In this document: piece after piece, positions 33,469 through 44,405 of the stretch
How positions within the stretch are numbered: the stretch's first letter is position 1
Layout of the letters: each line of letters starts with the position of its first letter
Origin: Roseibium alexandrii DFL-11
GTDB taxonomy: Bacteria > Pseudomonadota > Alphaproteobacteria > Rhizobiales > Stappiaceae
NCBI RefSeq assembly: GCF_000158095.2
Contig: NZ_CM011002.1
Span: forward strand, 248,001-312,000
Length of the DNA stretch: 64,000 nucleotides
Direction: 5' to 3'
Program-made: the position numbers and the translations under genes
Notes under the pieces: generated by a model
What the model was told of the DNA's origin: nothing
The model's database searches: none
The model's input: only the letters and a program-made list of their open reading frames with translations

Positions 33469-34620
33469 TTACCGCAGAATATGGGCCCCGAGAGCCCGGG
33501 CATAGGAGGCGATAGCCGGATGGTCCAGGTCTTGTATGGACCGGATGATCCGCACGTCCGCCAACTCCTTTTCCTCAGAGGCCAGAGAATGCGCGATGAT
33601 GTCTTGGCGCAACGGCTCCGCTGGCTGGTTGCTGTCGAACACTTGCGCAACGCTGATACGAGCACCGTCGAAAACGATCAGTAAGTCGTCTGGCACAAGT
33701 TCATTCAGGCGAAGCCCAGTCTCTTCCTCCAGTTCCCGTGCGATCGCCCCCCGGATGTCGATCAGCCCTGTTGGGCCGACGTCAGACGGATCAAGGTTGC
33801 CACCAGGTGGGTAGATCTGACCGGCGGTCGCTGTATGGGCGGACATGACACCATAGAGGAGCGCGCCGTCCGATGAGCGTATGACTGCGGAGCCGAAGAG
33901 GTTGAATGTTGTTAGGTCCGGAGCGCCCCAGTCCCGCCAAGTCAGGAACGCGGCATAAGAGCATTCGGTGCAAACGCCGGTGAGTGCGCCACTGTCAAAT
34001 GAATGACTGGTAAGCTTAAGCGTTCTGCCGTTCCACAGCTCCGGGATCCGCCTTTGTTGCTCCACAAAGTGTGCGGATATTTCGGCGGCATTGTCCGTTT
34101 CAAAATCCCAAGGGTTTGATGAAACCGACAGCGTGATTTCGGAAATCGGCACTACATTGCCCGAAAGTGTCTTTTCCATCAGGGGCATGAACCGGCCAGG
34201 CGCCATCTTGCTGGGTTCTTGGCCGACAGTCTTGTATTGTCTCCGCTCAAAAAAACCGCCTGCATTCACCTCACTGCGCAGAGTGACCTTGTCACAACCA
34301 AACTGGCGGGCACGATCTTCGCTGCGCTGGAGAAGCAGGGTGCCGATGCCTTTCTTTTGAGCGCTTGGCGAAACATAGAGATACTCAAGCGTGACGGATC
34401 GAGGAGTGTTTTGCTCCAATCCGGAAAAAGCGATCGCATGACCGGCGTCTTCGGCAACGATCAGTTCATGATCGGTGATCATCTCCGGTGTGATTTGCCA
34501 ATGTTCCCGCCATTGACGCATCAGGTCTTCCGGATAGCCCCAGGCCGCCTTGGCATCGTGCATGATTTTGGTGAGGGCCGGAGCATCGTAAGCACGCGCG
34601 GCGCGGAGTTTTAAACGCAT
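33469..34620 (-). CDS. GNAT acetyltransferase - Nudix hydrolase fusion
   Basis: A fusion of 383 residues. Residues 1-145 form a GNAT domain (ARAYDAPALTKIMHDAKAAWGYPEDLM, LYVSPSAQKKGIGTLLLQRSEDRARQFGC with the acetyl-CoA loop). After a linker comes a Nudix-like domain at about 205-370 with IYPPGGNLDPSD and a Nudix box ending RELEEETGL (REUxEExGU). The Gly and Glu positions in the first half of the box are not canonical (GLIDIRGAIA), so the activity could be modified. A nucleoside-diphosphate-like substrate is likely for the Nudix half; the acetyl acceptor is unknown. Confidence 0.85.
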   Translation of the reverse strand: MRLKLRAARAYDAPALTKIMHDAKAAWGYPEDLMRQWREHWQITPEMITDHELIVAEDAGHAIAFSGLEQNTPRSVTLEYLYVSPSAQKKGIGTLLLQRSEDRARQFGCDKVTLRSEVNAGGFFERRQYKTVGQEPSKMAPGRFMPLMEKTLSGNVVPISEITLSVSSNPWDFETDNAAEISAHFVEQQRRIPELWNGRTLKLTSHSFDSGALTGVCTECSYAAFLTWRDWGAPDLTTFNLFGSAVIRSSDGALLYGVMSAHTATAGQIYPPGGNLDPSDVGPTGLIDIRGAIARELEEETGLRLNELVPDDLLIVFDGARISVAQVFDSNQPAEPLRQDIIAHSLASEEKELADVRIIRSIQDLDHPAIASYARALGAHILR

Positions 34621-34689
34621 GGCTGTCCAATCAAAGAAGATCAGACAGCCGTAGTGATTGAATGTGAAAGTTGCAAGGCGGTTGATGGC

Positions 34690-35592
34690 CTACCTGATGA
34701 ATGTCCCGTTCTGGAGTTCCGTGATCGCCTGCATCAGTTCTTTACGGGTGTTCATGACGATCGGACCGTGCCACGCCACAGGTTCCTTGATGGGGGCTCC
34801 CGAGACCAGCAGAAAACGAATCCCGTTCTCACCGGCATGAACCACGATCTCATCGCCCGTGCCGAATATGACCAGCGTGCGGTCGCCGGTCTGGTCGCGG
34901 ATCTTGAGCTCTTCGCCCCCGAACTCCTTTTCGGTCAGCACGCCAAATGGATCTGAAGCACCTTCAAACTTGCCTGAACCTTCGAAGATGTATGCGAAGG
35001 TTTGTTTGTAAGTATCGACCTTGAAACGTTTTTTACGTCCTGCCGGAACATGAACATCCAGATACTGCGGGTCGGCTGCGATTCCGTCGACAGGCCCCTT
35101 CTTGCCCCAGAACTCACCGATGATGACACGCGCGGAAGTACCGTCATCATCTACGACGACGGGGATGTCTTTACCTTCAATGTCCTGATAGCGAGGTTCC
35201 GTCATTTTCAGGGATGAGGGCAGGTTGGCCCAGAGCTGAAATCCGTGCATTTTGCCGGTTTCATCGCCTTTGGGCATCTCCTGGTGCATGATGCCGCGGC
35301 CCGCAGTCATCCATTGCACAGAGCCTGCGCCAAGTGTGCCTGTGTTGCCCAGACTGTCGCCATGCTCCACGGTGCCTTTCAGAACATAAGTGATCGTCTC
35401 AATGCCCCGATGCGGGTGCCAGGGAAATCCAGCGAGATAATCCTCCGGGCGGTTGTTGCGGAAATCGTCCATCATCAGAAACGGATCCAGCATCTCCGGA
35501 TCTTGAAAACCGAAGACCCGTTCCAGCTTGACGCCAGCGCCTTCAAGTGTGGACTGGGTCGAACCGATATGGGTGACGGGGCGAACGGACAT
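34690..35592 (-). CDS. Pirin family protein
   Basis: This 300-residue bicupin pirin shows the N-terminal cupin with PFLMMDDFRNN, the metal ligands in FPWHPHRGIETITYVLKG and GRGIMHQEMP, and a second cupin-like C-terminal half (YIFEGSGKF). Some pirins (YhhW) are quercetinases that cleave flavonols using a metal. Others act as co-regulators; the role here is open. The ATG at 35592 starts the conserved domain. The longer frame to 35814 is not conserved-looking and covers a probable promoter region. Confidence 0.9.
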   Translation of the reverse strand: MSVRPVTHIGSTQSTLEGAGVKLERVFGFQDPEMLDPFLMMDDFRNNRPEDYLAGFPWHPHRGIETITYVLKGTVEHGDSLGNTGTLGAGSVQWMTAGRGIMHQEMPKGDETGKMHGFQLWANLPSSLKMTEPRYQDIEGKDIPVVVDDDGTSARVIIGEFWGKKGPVDGIAADPQYLDVHVPAGRKKRFKVDTYKQTFAYIFEGSGKFEGASDPFGVLTEKEFGGEELKIRDQTGDRTLVIFGTGDEIVVHAGENGIRFLLVSGAPIKEPVAWHGPIVMNTRKELMQAITELQNGTFIR

Positions 35593-35837
35593 GTTGTGTT
35601 CCAGGCTTGATTGAATGTTACCTTGGAAGATAGAGGATCTGTCCCGGAAACCCATAGGAGAGCGGCTGGACGCAGTGTTTCGCCATTCGAAACAATCAAC
35701 GGTCCTCTGCTGACACCAACTGTCAGGATGAAGCCAGCCTTGTATCTTGCAGTTGATTGGACCACATGCGAGTGTGCCCGCCCAAACGACCCGCAGTCTG
35801 CCGGTCTGATACATTTCAAAAAACTGGTTAGATTTTC

Positions 35838-36764
35838 ATGGCGCCGATCCTTTCCGTCCAAGATCTGGAAAAAACCTATGATGGCGGGTTTCAGGCGCTG
35901 AAATCGGTGTCGCTTGAGATTGAAAAAGGCGAGGTATTCGCGCTGCTCGGTCCGAACGGTGCCGGCAAGACAACCTTGATCAGCACAATCTGCGGCCTCG
36001 TCCGGCCGACGTCGGGCAGCATCACCGTTGGTGGGCACGATGCACTGAAAGACTATCGCGCGGCGCGGCGGATGATTGGTCTGGTACCCCAGGAGATGCC
36101 AACAGCGCCGTTCGAAATGGTTGGTGATACGGTGGCCTTGAGCCGGGGCCTGTTTGGTCTGAAACCGAACGCGGATCTGGTTGGGAAGATCCTCAAGGAC
36201 CTAACCCTTTGGGACAAGCGAAAAAACCCGATCATGGCTCTTTCTGGCGGTATGAAACGCCGTCTTCTGGTGGCCAAGGCACTGGCGCATGAGCCGGAGA
36301 TTCTGTTTTTGGATGAACCGACCGCCGGGGTTGATGTGGAACTGCGTCATGACATGTGGCGCATCGTTGGCGAGCTCAAGGACAAGGGCGTCACGATCAT
36401 CCTGACCACGCATTACATCGAAGAAGCGGAAGAAATGGCCGACCGGGTAGGGGTCATCAACAAGGGCGAAATCATCCTTGTTGAAGACAAGAACCGCCTT
36501 ATGCAAAAGCTTGGCCGCAAGGAGTTGACGCTGTCACTCAGTTGCGCCGTAACAGACCTTCCCCCGGAGCTCCAGAAGTATGATCTCAAGCTGTCTGAGG
36601 ACGGCAGCAGCCTGACATACACCTACGACACGCAAGGGGAACGCACCGGGATTACTGCATTGCTGACAGATCTGTCGAAGGCCGGTGTGTATTTTCATGA
36701 TCTCCAGACGGATCAGTCGTCGCTTGAGGATATTTTCGTCGATCTTGTGAAAAGGGGAGACTGA
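35838..36764 (+). CDS. ABC transporter ATP-binding protein (YadG-like)
   Basis: This 308-residue ABC-2 type ATPase shows Walker [11 protein letters not shown], the signature [19 protein letters not shown], Walker [13 protein letters not shown] and the switch His in [13 protein letters not shown]. The C-terminal extension of about 80 residues is like YadG. The permease follows 46 bases downstream, so they form an exporter. The substrate is unknown. Confidence 0.93.
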   Translation: MAPILSVQDLEKTYDGGFQALKSVSLEIEKGEVFALLGPNGAGKTTLISTICGLVRPTSGSITVGGHDALKDYRAARRMIGLVPQEMPTAPFEMVGDTVALSRGLFGLKPNADLVGKILKDLTLWDKRKNPIMALSGGMKRRLLVAKALAHEPEILFLDEPTAGVDVELRHDMWRIVGELKDKGVTIILTTHYIEEAEEMADRVGVINKGEIILVEDKNRLMQKLGRKELTLSLSCAVTDLPPELQKYDLKLSEDGSSLTYTYDTQGERTGITALLTDLSKAGVYFHDLQTDQSSLEDIFVDLVKRGD

Positions 36765-36810
36765 TCGCTATGGCACCTGATTACTCTTCCGCTGTCCGAG
36801 GACAACACAA

Positions 36811-37572
36811 ATGAATTTTGAAGCGGTCAAAGCGATTTATCTTGCCGAGATGGCGCGCACCAAACGTACGATCATGCAGTCGATCGTCTCGCCGGTCATC
36901 TCCACGGTACTTTATTTCGTGGTGTTCGGGGCAGCGATCGGCTCCCGGATTAGCGAGGTGGATGGTGTCTCCTACGGCGCGTTTATCGTGCCGGGGCTGA
37001 TCATGCTGTCTTTGATGACGCAGAGCCTGTCGAACGCCTCATTCGGTATCTATTTCCCGCAGTTTACAGGCACGATCTTCGAGGTTTTGTCGGCACCGAT
37101 CTCATTTCTGGAAATCACCATCGCCTATGTCGGAGCCGCGGCGACGAAGTCGATCCTGGTCGGCTTGATCATTTTGATCACAGCAAACTTTTTCGTCGAC
37201 ATCGAAATCCAACATCCGTTCTGGATGGCGGCCTTCTTTTTGTTGACGGCAATCACGTTTGCTTTGCTCGGTTTTATCATTGGTATTTGGGCGGACAATT
37301 TCGAGAAGCTGCAATTCGTCCCGCTTTTGATTGTGACGCCGCTCGCCTTTCTGGGGGGAAGCTTTTACTCGATCTCGATGCTGCCTGAGGTCTGGCAGAA
37401 GGTGACGCTGATCAACCCGGTCGTCTATCTGATTTCGGGATTCCGGTGGAGTTTTTACGGCCAGGCCGACGTCTCTCTTTGGCTCTCGCTTTTCATGACG
37501 CTCCTGTTTTTGGCCGTCTCTCTTGCGATTGTTCATTGGATCTTTAAAACGGGTTACAAGCTGAAACCGTAG
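36811..37572 (+). CDS. ABC-2 type transporter permease (YadH-like)
   Basis: A 253-residue permease with six hydrophobic segments and the ABC-2 family motif ([56 protein letters not shown]). It pairs with the ATPase upstream as an export system of the YadGH type. GAGGA precedes ATG 36811. Confidence 0.93.
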   Translation: MNFEAVKAIYLAEMARTKRTIMQSIVSPVISTVLYFVVFGAAIGSRISEVDGVSYGAFIVPGLIMLSLMTQSLSNASFGIYFPQFTGTIFEVLSAPISFLEITIAYVGAAATKSILVGLIILITANFFVDIEIQHPFWMAAFFLLTAITFALLGFIIGIWADNFEKLQFVPLLIVTPLAFLGGSFYSISMLPEVWQKVTLINPVVYLISGFRWSFYGQADVSLWLSLFMTLLFLAVSLAIVHWIFKTGYKLKP

Positions 37573-37604
37573 GCCGTGCGGACGAGGTGAGTTTGAGGGG
37601 CATC

Positions 37605-38504
37605 ATGAGTTTTTCGCGCTTTTTGCGCAGTCTTTCGGCGGTTGTGCTGGCGGTGTCCTTGGCCGCCTGTCAAACGGCAGGTGCGCCGTCACAATCTGGC
37701 GCGTCATCCGGTCAGGCTGCAGCGGTTCAGACCGCGTCTTTGCCGGTTGTCAGCTATGCACCGGCAACCGCTCAGGAGCGGGGCTTCTCGGCCCTTGTGC
37801 TGAATGCCGCAACGGGCCAGGAACTCTATGCTGTCAACGCAGATGCTCCGCGTTTTCCGGCGTCCCTGACAAAGATGATGACGCTATACATGCTGTTTGA
37901 GAGCGTCAGTTCCGGCGAAAACCGGTTGTCGAGCCCCTTGAATATTTCGGCAAACGCGGCTTCTCAGCCACCGGCCAAGATTGGCCTGAAGGCCGGCAGC
38001 ACGATTTCGGTCGAGCAGGCGGCCCGGGCACTGGCCGTCAAGTCCGCCAATGATGTTGGCGTGGCCGTTGCTGAAAACCTCGCCGGCAGTGAAGCCGCTT
38101 TTGCGCGTGAAATGACCCAAAAGGCCCGTGCGCTGGGCCTGTCGCGCACCCGTTTTGTCAATGCCACCGGTCTTCCTGATCCGGCGCAGGTGACCACAGC
38201 ACGCGACATGGCAAAGCTTGGCCTCGCACTGAAGCGCCGGTTTCCGCAATATGCCAGCTATTACCGGGCAAAGTCGTTCACTTACAATGGGCGGACATTC
38301 CGGGCGACCAACAACCTGCTGGGCAAGGTCCAGGGCGTTGATGGTTTGAAAACCGGATACGTGCGCATGTCTGGCTACAATCTCGTTGCCACAGCCCGCC
38401 GCGGCGGCAAACAGTTGATCGTCGTCGTTATTGGCGGTCAAAGCGAAACTGCGCGCGATGCCGAGGTCACACGGCTGATTGAAGCTCATTTTCAGGCTGG
38501 CTGA
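37605..38504 (+). CDS. D-alanyl-D-alanine carboxypeptidase (peptidase S11), lipoprotein
   Basis: This 299-residue low-molecular-weight penicillin-binding protein carries the three motifs: SxxK in FPASLTKMMTLY, SxN in KSANDVGVAVAE and KTG in DGLKTGYVRMSGYN. The signal sequence ends in LAAC, a lipobox, so it is probably an outer-membrane or inner-membrane lipoprotein rather than tail-anchored. It trims the terminal D-Ala of peptidoglycan stem peptides. Starting at ATG 37605 (after GAGGGG) is preferred over GTG 37587. Its 3' end overlaps the convergent GGDEF gene by 38 bases. Confidence 0.9.
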   Translation: MSFSRFLRSLSAVVLAVSLAACQTAGAPSQSGASSGQAAAVQTASLPVVSYAPATAQERGFSALVLNAATGQELYAVNADAPRFPASLTKMMTLYMLFESVSSGENRLSSPLNISANAASQPPAKIGLKAGSTISVEQAARALAVKSANDVGVAVAENLAGSEAAFAREMTQKARALGLSRTRFVNATGLPDPAQVTTARDMAKLGLALKRRFPQYASYYRAKSFTYNGRTFRATNNLLGKVQGVDGLKTGYVRMSGYNLVATARRGGKQLIVVVIGGQSETARDAEVTRLIEAHFQAG

Positions 38505-39693
38505 GGCCGTCAAGTTGCGCCAATTCCTCAGAGAATTTTGGCGTTTCCGTCTCTTGAGCGGCCATGGTGATCCGGTTGCGGCCTGCATTCTTGGATGTGT
38601 ACAAGCCGGTGTCGACGATTTTGAACAAATCTGTCGGTGTCAGGCTTTCGCCGGTGCCGTGATACATGCCGCCCGAGATGGTGATTTGAAATCCGTCCGG
38701 GGCAAACTCGTAAGACTGATTTTCGACCAGTCTGCGGATTCGCTCTGCGATCACAACCGCGTCTTCCTGGCCAACATTTGGTAGAAGGAGGCCAAACTCC
38801 TCCCCGCCGAGGCGCGCGAAACAATCGCTTCGGCGCAGATGGTGGCGGATCGCCTGGCAGACCTTTACCAACGCTTCGTCGCCAGCCACATGGCCAAACC
38901 GGTCGTTGACCTGTTTGAAATGGTCCAGATCAAACTGTATCAGACCAAAATGTGCTCCCGTTGCAGGCTGTAGTTGTCCCTCCAGGCGCCGCAGGAATTC
39001 CCGGCGGTTGAAGGTCCCGGTAAGCGGATCCCGCCGGGCATCCTCGTGATTGTTGCGCGCAAGCTGCTCAAAGGAGATCGCCATAGAAAACGCACCGGAA
39101 ATGGCAATGAAAATCAACGAAATCATCAAATGAATGTTGACTGTCCCGTCGTCGATCATGCCGGGGCCGAATGGGCCCTCAGCCAGGACACCGTGCAGTA
39201 TTCGGAGACCTGCCTCCAGGGCCAGCAAACCAAAGGCGATGATCAGCGCAAGGCTGGATACCAGACCGCGGAACGCCGCTGAGCCATAGGTTGCGGCGAT
39301 GCTGATACAAAGCGCTGCAAAAAGCAGGTTGGAAGCAACATAGGCGAGGGCGTAGACCTCAAAAACGTAAGCCAAGGCGGCTACAACAATGTAGACACCG
39401 GCAGGTGCGATCACGACACCATACGGGGTTGAAACCTGCTTGAGACTGCGTGCTGCGTGCAAGTGAAATCCGAACCCGGCAAGCAGGAGGATGTTCGGCA
39501 GCATATAAGTTGCAATTGGCGGCAAGGCAGAAAGACTTGCAAATGAGGCGAGTGCGCCGACGGACAAGGCGTTGGCAGCCGCCCAGCTTCGCCAATGCCG
39601 GTTTGGACGGGCACTGAAAGAAATTGCCAAAAAAGAAATGGCGAAGACCGACAAAATGAGCATGTTTGCCGAAAACAGTGGCAATGGCGTCAT
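38467..39693 (-). CDS. Membrane-bound diguanylate cyclase (GGDEF)
   Basis: This 408-residue protein starts with six to seven membrane segments (about 1-215), probably a sensory region. A GGDEF domain follows at about 220-385, with DPLTGTFNRREFLRRLE, IQFDLDHFKQVNDRFGHVAGDEAL and the active-site FARLGGEEFGLLLP (GGEEF). It should make c-di-GMP from GTP. No RxxD inhibitory site was noted directly before GGEEF. It is convergent and overlapping with the carboxypeptidase gene. Confidence 0.93.
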   Translation of the reverse strand: MTPLPLFSANMLILSVFAISFLAISFSARPNRHWRSWAAANALSVGALASFASLSALPPIATYMLPNILLLAGFGFHLHAARSLKQVSTPYGVVIAPAGVYIVVAALAYVFEVYALAYVASNLLFAALCISIAATYGSAAFRGLVSSLALIIAFGLLALEAGLRILHGVLAEGPFGPGMIDDGTVNIHLMISLIFIAISGAFSMAISFEQLARNNHEDARRDPLTGTFNRREFLRRLEGQLQPATGAHFGLIQFDLDHFKQVNDRFGHVAGDEALVKVCQAIRHHLRRSDCFARLGGEEFGLLLPNVGQEDAVVIAERIRRLVENQSYEFAPDGFQITISGGMYHGTGESLTPTDLFKIVDTGLYTSKNAGRNRITMAAQETETPKFSEELAQLDGLSQPENELQSAV

Positions 39694-39900
39694 AAAAACC
39701 GGTCTCCGGGATTTTCAATCGTGGCGCTTGCTCATAACTCTAGGGCAGTACGGGTTTCTGGCCAATTGTTTCTGCGCTCTAAAATTTCATCAAAGTGTAT
39801 TCGCTGAAAGTCTTTTGTTGCGCAAACTGCTCAAAAACGTATCGCGGTGCTGAGCTACTCCAAGTCGGAATCGGTTAGCGGCCTGGTCAGTTCGCAAATG

Positions 39901-39929
39901 AAAAACCCCGCTGTTGCCAGCGGGGTTTT
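39901..39929. terminator. Terminator downstream of ilvC
   Basis: AAACCCCGCTG-TTGC-CAGCGGGGTTT with A and T tails on both sides, 11-bp stem. On the minus strand it terminates ilvC transcription. Confidence 0.9.
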
Positions 39930-39949
39930 GCAATTCGTCGTCGCAGAAA

Positions 39950-39992
39950 CCTTAGTTTTTGGTCTTGTCGACGAGAGCGTTGGACTTGATCC
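39950..39992. repeat. Duplicate of the ilvC 3' end (copy 1)
   Basis: This 43-bp stretch is identical to the last codons and stop of ilvC, which occupy 40058-40100 (copy 2), in the same orientation. The two copies are 108 bases apart. Copy 1 is outside the gene, downstream of the stop. Confidence 0.9.
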
Positions 39993-40057
39993 CCCGCGTT
40001 TCGCCTTTGGCGAACGCAGAGGTTTTCTTGTCATGGACAAGTCCAACGCAGGCGAGG

Positions 40058-41106
<1,049 letters not shown>

Positions 41107-41158
41107 TCAAGACCGGATCTGATCCGGGCCTGATGTTCTTTGTTTCCTCCGCCCGGGG

Positions 41159-41809
41159 TCAGGCCCCGAACAGTTGATAAAATCGGGCCACGGCTGTTTC
41201 TGCCTGGCTTTTCAGATCCTTCTCGGCGGCACTTGCAGTCTCGCCGAGAAGAAGACGGATATGGACATCGCGGATCGCCAAACCGTAGAGCACCTGGTAA
41301 GCGTCCTCCGCATCGTCGAATTTCAAGAGCCCATGGCGCCGGCCGGTCTCAAGCATGTTGCGCGCACGGGCTGAAATCATGTGTTTTCCGCGCACAAGCA
41401 AAAGCTGGCCGAGACGGTTGGAATTGGTGTTCGATTGTCCGATCGAAAGCCGGTTCAGGGCCAATGAGCTTTCCGAGAACAGGACGGCGAGCAAGGCTTC
41501 GACAAAAGCTGTGACGTGGGCCCGGAACGTGTCCGGATCCGCCGTTGCACCGCTTTCAGATGGAAACTGCACCTGGCTCGCCTGATAAGCGACGACGGCT
41601 GCGAGCAAGCCATCCCGGTCGCCGAACCATTTGTAGAGGCTCTCTTTGGAGCAGCTTGCCGTGCGCGCAAGACCCGCGGTGGTCAAAGCTTTTTCGCCGC
41701 CTTCGACCAAGAGCGTCAGCGCATGCTGCAAGACCACTTGCTGGCGCGGCGAGAACTCTGGTGCAGCGTCCGGGCGGGAAGTGGCGATGTCAAAACTGGC
41801 GGCTGGCAT
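41159..41809 (-). CDS. TetR/AcrR family regulator
   Basis: This 216-residue regulator has the HTH at about residues 25-65 (ALTLLVEGGEKALTTAGLARTASCSKESLYKWFGDRDGLLAAVV) and a helical C-terminal ligand domain like AefR/TetR_C_7. The N-terminus carries 15-20 extra residues. A palindrome AACCGTA-CGG-TACGGTT at 41859-41875, 50 bases upstream, is a fitting operator for autoregulation. The relation to ilvC downstream on the same strand is unproven. Confidence 0.9.
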   Translation of the reverse strand: MPAASFDIATSRPDAAPEFSPRQQVVLQHALTLLVEGGEKALTTAGLARTASCSKESLYKWFGDRDGLLAAVVAYQASQVQFPSESGATADPDTFRAHVTAFVEALLAVLFSESSLALNRLSIGQSNTNSNRLGQLLLVRGKHMISARARNMLETGRRHGLLKFDDAEDAYQVLYGLAIRDVHIRLLLGETASAAEKDLKSQAETAVARFYQLFGA

Positions 41810-41858
41810 TTGGCTTCGGTCAACTGTTGGGTACGGGCAGGCTCGGTGATTTTTTAAG

Positions 41859-41875
41859 AACCGTACGGTACGGTT
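41859..41875. promoter_or_regulatory. Predicted TetR operator
   Basis: AACCGTACGGTACGGTT is an inverted repeat with 7-bp arms and a 3-base centre, 50 bases upstream of the tetR-type start. It has the size and position of a self-repressing operator. Confidence 0.6.
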
Positions 41876-42275
41876 CGGGTGGTGGTTATGGCAAAGGGAA
41901 CAGGCAGGGTCAAGGAGAAACTTCGATCAAAAACCTCTTAAAAAATCTCTGAGTTATTGCGCTAGCGGAACGTTGGAATTCGGTAGGCGCCGGTGTAGTA
42001 TTTGGTACGCAGCAATTGCGAGTGTCAGAAGTTGCGTACCATTTTATGGTTTTACTAATGTATCGGAAGAGCCTTCCGTAGCGTTGACAATGGCGAAATA
42101 ACCAGTGCCGTGCAATGTGTGCAGCTTTTTCTGATTAGCGACCCCAGCATACTTCATTACAAAGCGCAAAAGCGTGCATTTTGCTGCCAATATTCATTGT
42201 TTGTTGAATTAATCCCGATGAGATTATCCAAGAACGCATAGATGCCAGAACGGCTGAGTTTTGTTGGGGGTCCGG
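41876..42275. other. Intergenic region before GGDEF-EAL gene
   Basis: About 400 bases with no gene. It includes an inverted repeat TGGTACGCA (42003-42011) / TGCGTACCA (42033-42041) that forms a hairpin with a 21-base loop and is not followed by a U-run. No tRNA or known RNA was found. Confidence 0.4.
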
Positions 42276-44375
42276 ATGCCGGTGAGTGTCATAACGGCAG
42301 GCCAAAATATCCTGAGGCGGGTGTTTGTCAGGTCAACACTTTACGCAGTTTGCGGAATCCTTGGATTTTCCTTCTTTTTCATAGGCATCAGCTACTACTC
42401 CCAAGTGTCGGGCATAACAGAACGACTTGAGCGAGACGCACGGCAAAAAGCGGAATTTGTCGCAAACATCTCCGCACGTGAAATCGAAAACAAGAACTAC
42501 GGTGAGATGGAGCGGCTGCTGAATGCAGTTGCCAAAGACGATCACGTGACCGCAGCAAAGGCCTACAGCCGGTTTGGGCAGGAATTCGCCAGCGATTTCA
42601 TGTCGGCAGCGCCGACAAGCGAAGTGCAGTTCAACGAATATGCGTTCAACGCGGCGCTCACAGGTGAGGCCAAACTGCACGAAACAACTGGTTCGATCGA
42701 CTACGTTCTTCCTGTGTTTCGAAACGGAACGGCCGTTGGTAGCGTGCTCGTCCGCGTGTCTAAGGCAGAGATTGCTGGCATCTTCTACAACACGCTGTGG
42801 CAGGTGGTCGCTCTATTGGGCGTCGTTGCATTCGCGTTCATTCCGGCTCTTGGTTGGCTGATGTACAAGGCCACCGCCGGGATCAGCGAGGTCACGGAAG
42901 CGGCGAAAGAAGCTACGGAAGGTTATCTTGATTGCGACCTTGAGACCGATGCGCCGGGGGAGGTCGGCGATTTGCAGGTGGCGTTCCGCCATATGCTGCA
43001 GACCCAGCGATCCAACATCGTAGAGATCGAACGGCTTGCTTATACCGATATGATCACGGGGTTGGCCAATCGCGCCAAGCTGGACAAGCTGGCCGCAACG
43101 ATGATCGACCAAAAGCCGGACGCGGAAGGCGCGGTTCTTTATGTTGGTTTTGATCGGTTCAAGCTTATCAATGACATGCATGGCCATCGTGTTGGTGATG
43201 AGGTCATGCGGCAGCTTGCGGCACGTCTGGGCAGGTTGCTCGATAAGGTTGCCCATCCGCACACCAAGAATGCACCTGCTTTGGCCCGTTTCTCCGGAGA
43301 CGAGTTTGTCGCGATCCTACCCGGTCTGGCAGATCCGGACCAATTGACCGAGGTGTCAGAGACCGTACTTCGGCTTCTGAGCAGGCCGGTCCAGATCGGG
43401 AGCATGTCTCTTTCAGTGAGTGCCAGTGCGGGGTTTGTCACCTATCCCGAACAAGGCGCCGACGCAGAAGAAGTCATGAAGAATGCCAATCTGGCGATGT
43501 ATGAGGCCAAGTCGGCGAGCCGGGGCCGGGCTGTTTCCTATAGTGAGGCGCTGCGAACTCAGGCCAATGAGCGCGAATTGATCGCTGATCGCCTCCGGCA
43601 TGCGGTTGATACGGGCGGATTGGAAGTCTTTTATCAGCCAAAAGTCATCCCTGAAAATGGCAGGATCGTGGGTTCGGAAGCCTTGCTCCGGTGGAACGAT
43701 GAGGTTCTTGGACAAGTGTCACCCGCCAAGTTCATTCCGATCGCCGAAGAACGGGGGTTGATTGCACCTATTGGCCGGTTCGTCTTGCAAAGAGCGCTTA
43801 ACGATACCAAGCACCTCCACGAAGAAGGGCTACACACATCGGTTGCCGTGAATGTGTCCCCGGCGCAGTTTCAGGAAGAAACTTTTATCGATGAAACTAT
43901 CGGAACAGTGAGCGAGAGTGGCGTCTCGACGGAAAAAGTCGAGCTGGAAATCACCGAGTCGAGCCTCATGGACTACTCAGACACTGTACTGGATCGCATT
44001 CGCCCCATCCGGGAAAAAGGTGTCAAATTCGCAATTGATGATTTCGGGACGGGATATTCCTGCCTTAGCAGTCTGGCGAATATGCCCTTCGACACTTTGA
44101 AGATCGACCGCTCCTTCATCATGGATATTGCGACATGTGCGGATCGCCGGACCATTGTCGAGCTCATATTCATCATGGCTCATCAGCTCAATCTAAACAC
44201 TGTCGCCGAGGGCATCGAAACGCCGCTTCAAAAAGACTATTTGAAGCTTTGGGGCGGTACCTTGGGACAGGGGTTCCTGTGGAGCCCGGCTGTCGCCTTT
44301 CCGGAATATCGAGCCATGATCCTGGCGCAATCCGTCGGTGCCGTCAAAACAGAAGTTGCGTCTGCGTTGCACTAG
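42276..44375 (+). CDS. GGDEF-EAL c-di-GMP protein with membrane sensor
   Basis: This protein is about 699 residues. An N-terminal membrane segment (about 20-42), a periplasmic sensor of about 125 residues and a second membrane segment (about 165-187) precede a HAMP-like linker. The GGDEF domain (about 250-410) reads ARFSGDEFVAIL (SGDEF), with VGFDRFKLIND replacing the usual DLD metal motif, so cyclase activity is doubtful. The EAL domain (about 425-680) keeps SEALLRWND, AIDDFGTGYSCLSSL and EGIET, consistent with an active phosphodiesterase. The start ATG 42276 is preceded by GGGGG; TTG 42261 is possible. Confidence 0.92.
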   Translation: MPVSVITAGQNILRRVFVRSTLYAVCGILGFSFFFIGISYYSQVSGITERLERDARQKAEFVANISAREIENKNYGEMERLLNAVAKDDHVTAAKAYSRFGQEFASDFMSAAPTSEVQFNEYAFNAALTGEAKLHETTGSIDYVLPVFRNGTAVGSVLVRVSKAEIAGIFYNTLWQVVALLGVVAFAFIPALGWLMYKATAGISEVTEAAKEATEGYLDCDLETDAPGEVGDLQVAFRHMLQTQRSNIVEIERLAYTDMITGLANRAKLDKLAATMIDQKPDAEGAVLYVGFDRFKLINDMHGHRVGDEVMRQLAARLGRLLDKVAHPHTKNAPALARFSGDEFVAILPGLADPDQLTEVSETVLRLLSRPVQIGSMSLSVSASAGFVTYPEQGADAEEVMKNANLAMYEAKSASRGRAVSYSEALRTQANERELIADRLRHAVDTGGLEVFYQPKVIPENGRIVGSEALLRWNDEVLGQVSPAKFIPIAEERGLIAPIGRFVLQRALNDTKHLHEEGLHTSVAVNVSPAQFQEETFIDETIGTVSESGVSTEKVELEITESSLMDYSDTVLDRIRPIREKGVKFAIDDFGTGYSCLSSLANMPFDTLKIDRSFIMDIATCADRRTIVELIFIMAHQLNLNTVAEGIETPLQKDYLKLWGGTLGQGFLWSPAVAFPEYRAMILAQSVGAVKTEVASALH

Positions 44376-44405
44376 GCTGCCAATCCGGCAACGGCTAAGA
44401 TCAGA

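Noticed and set aside
33226..33684. 152-codon plus-strand frame after the winged-helix gene
   Set aside because: Half of it is antisense to the GNAT-Nudix gene, and the rest has no ribosome binding site or family features.
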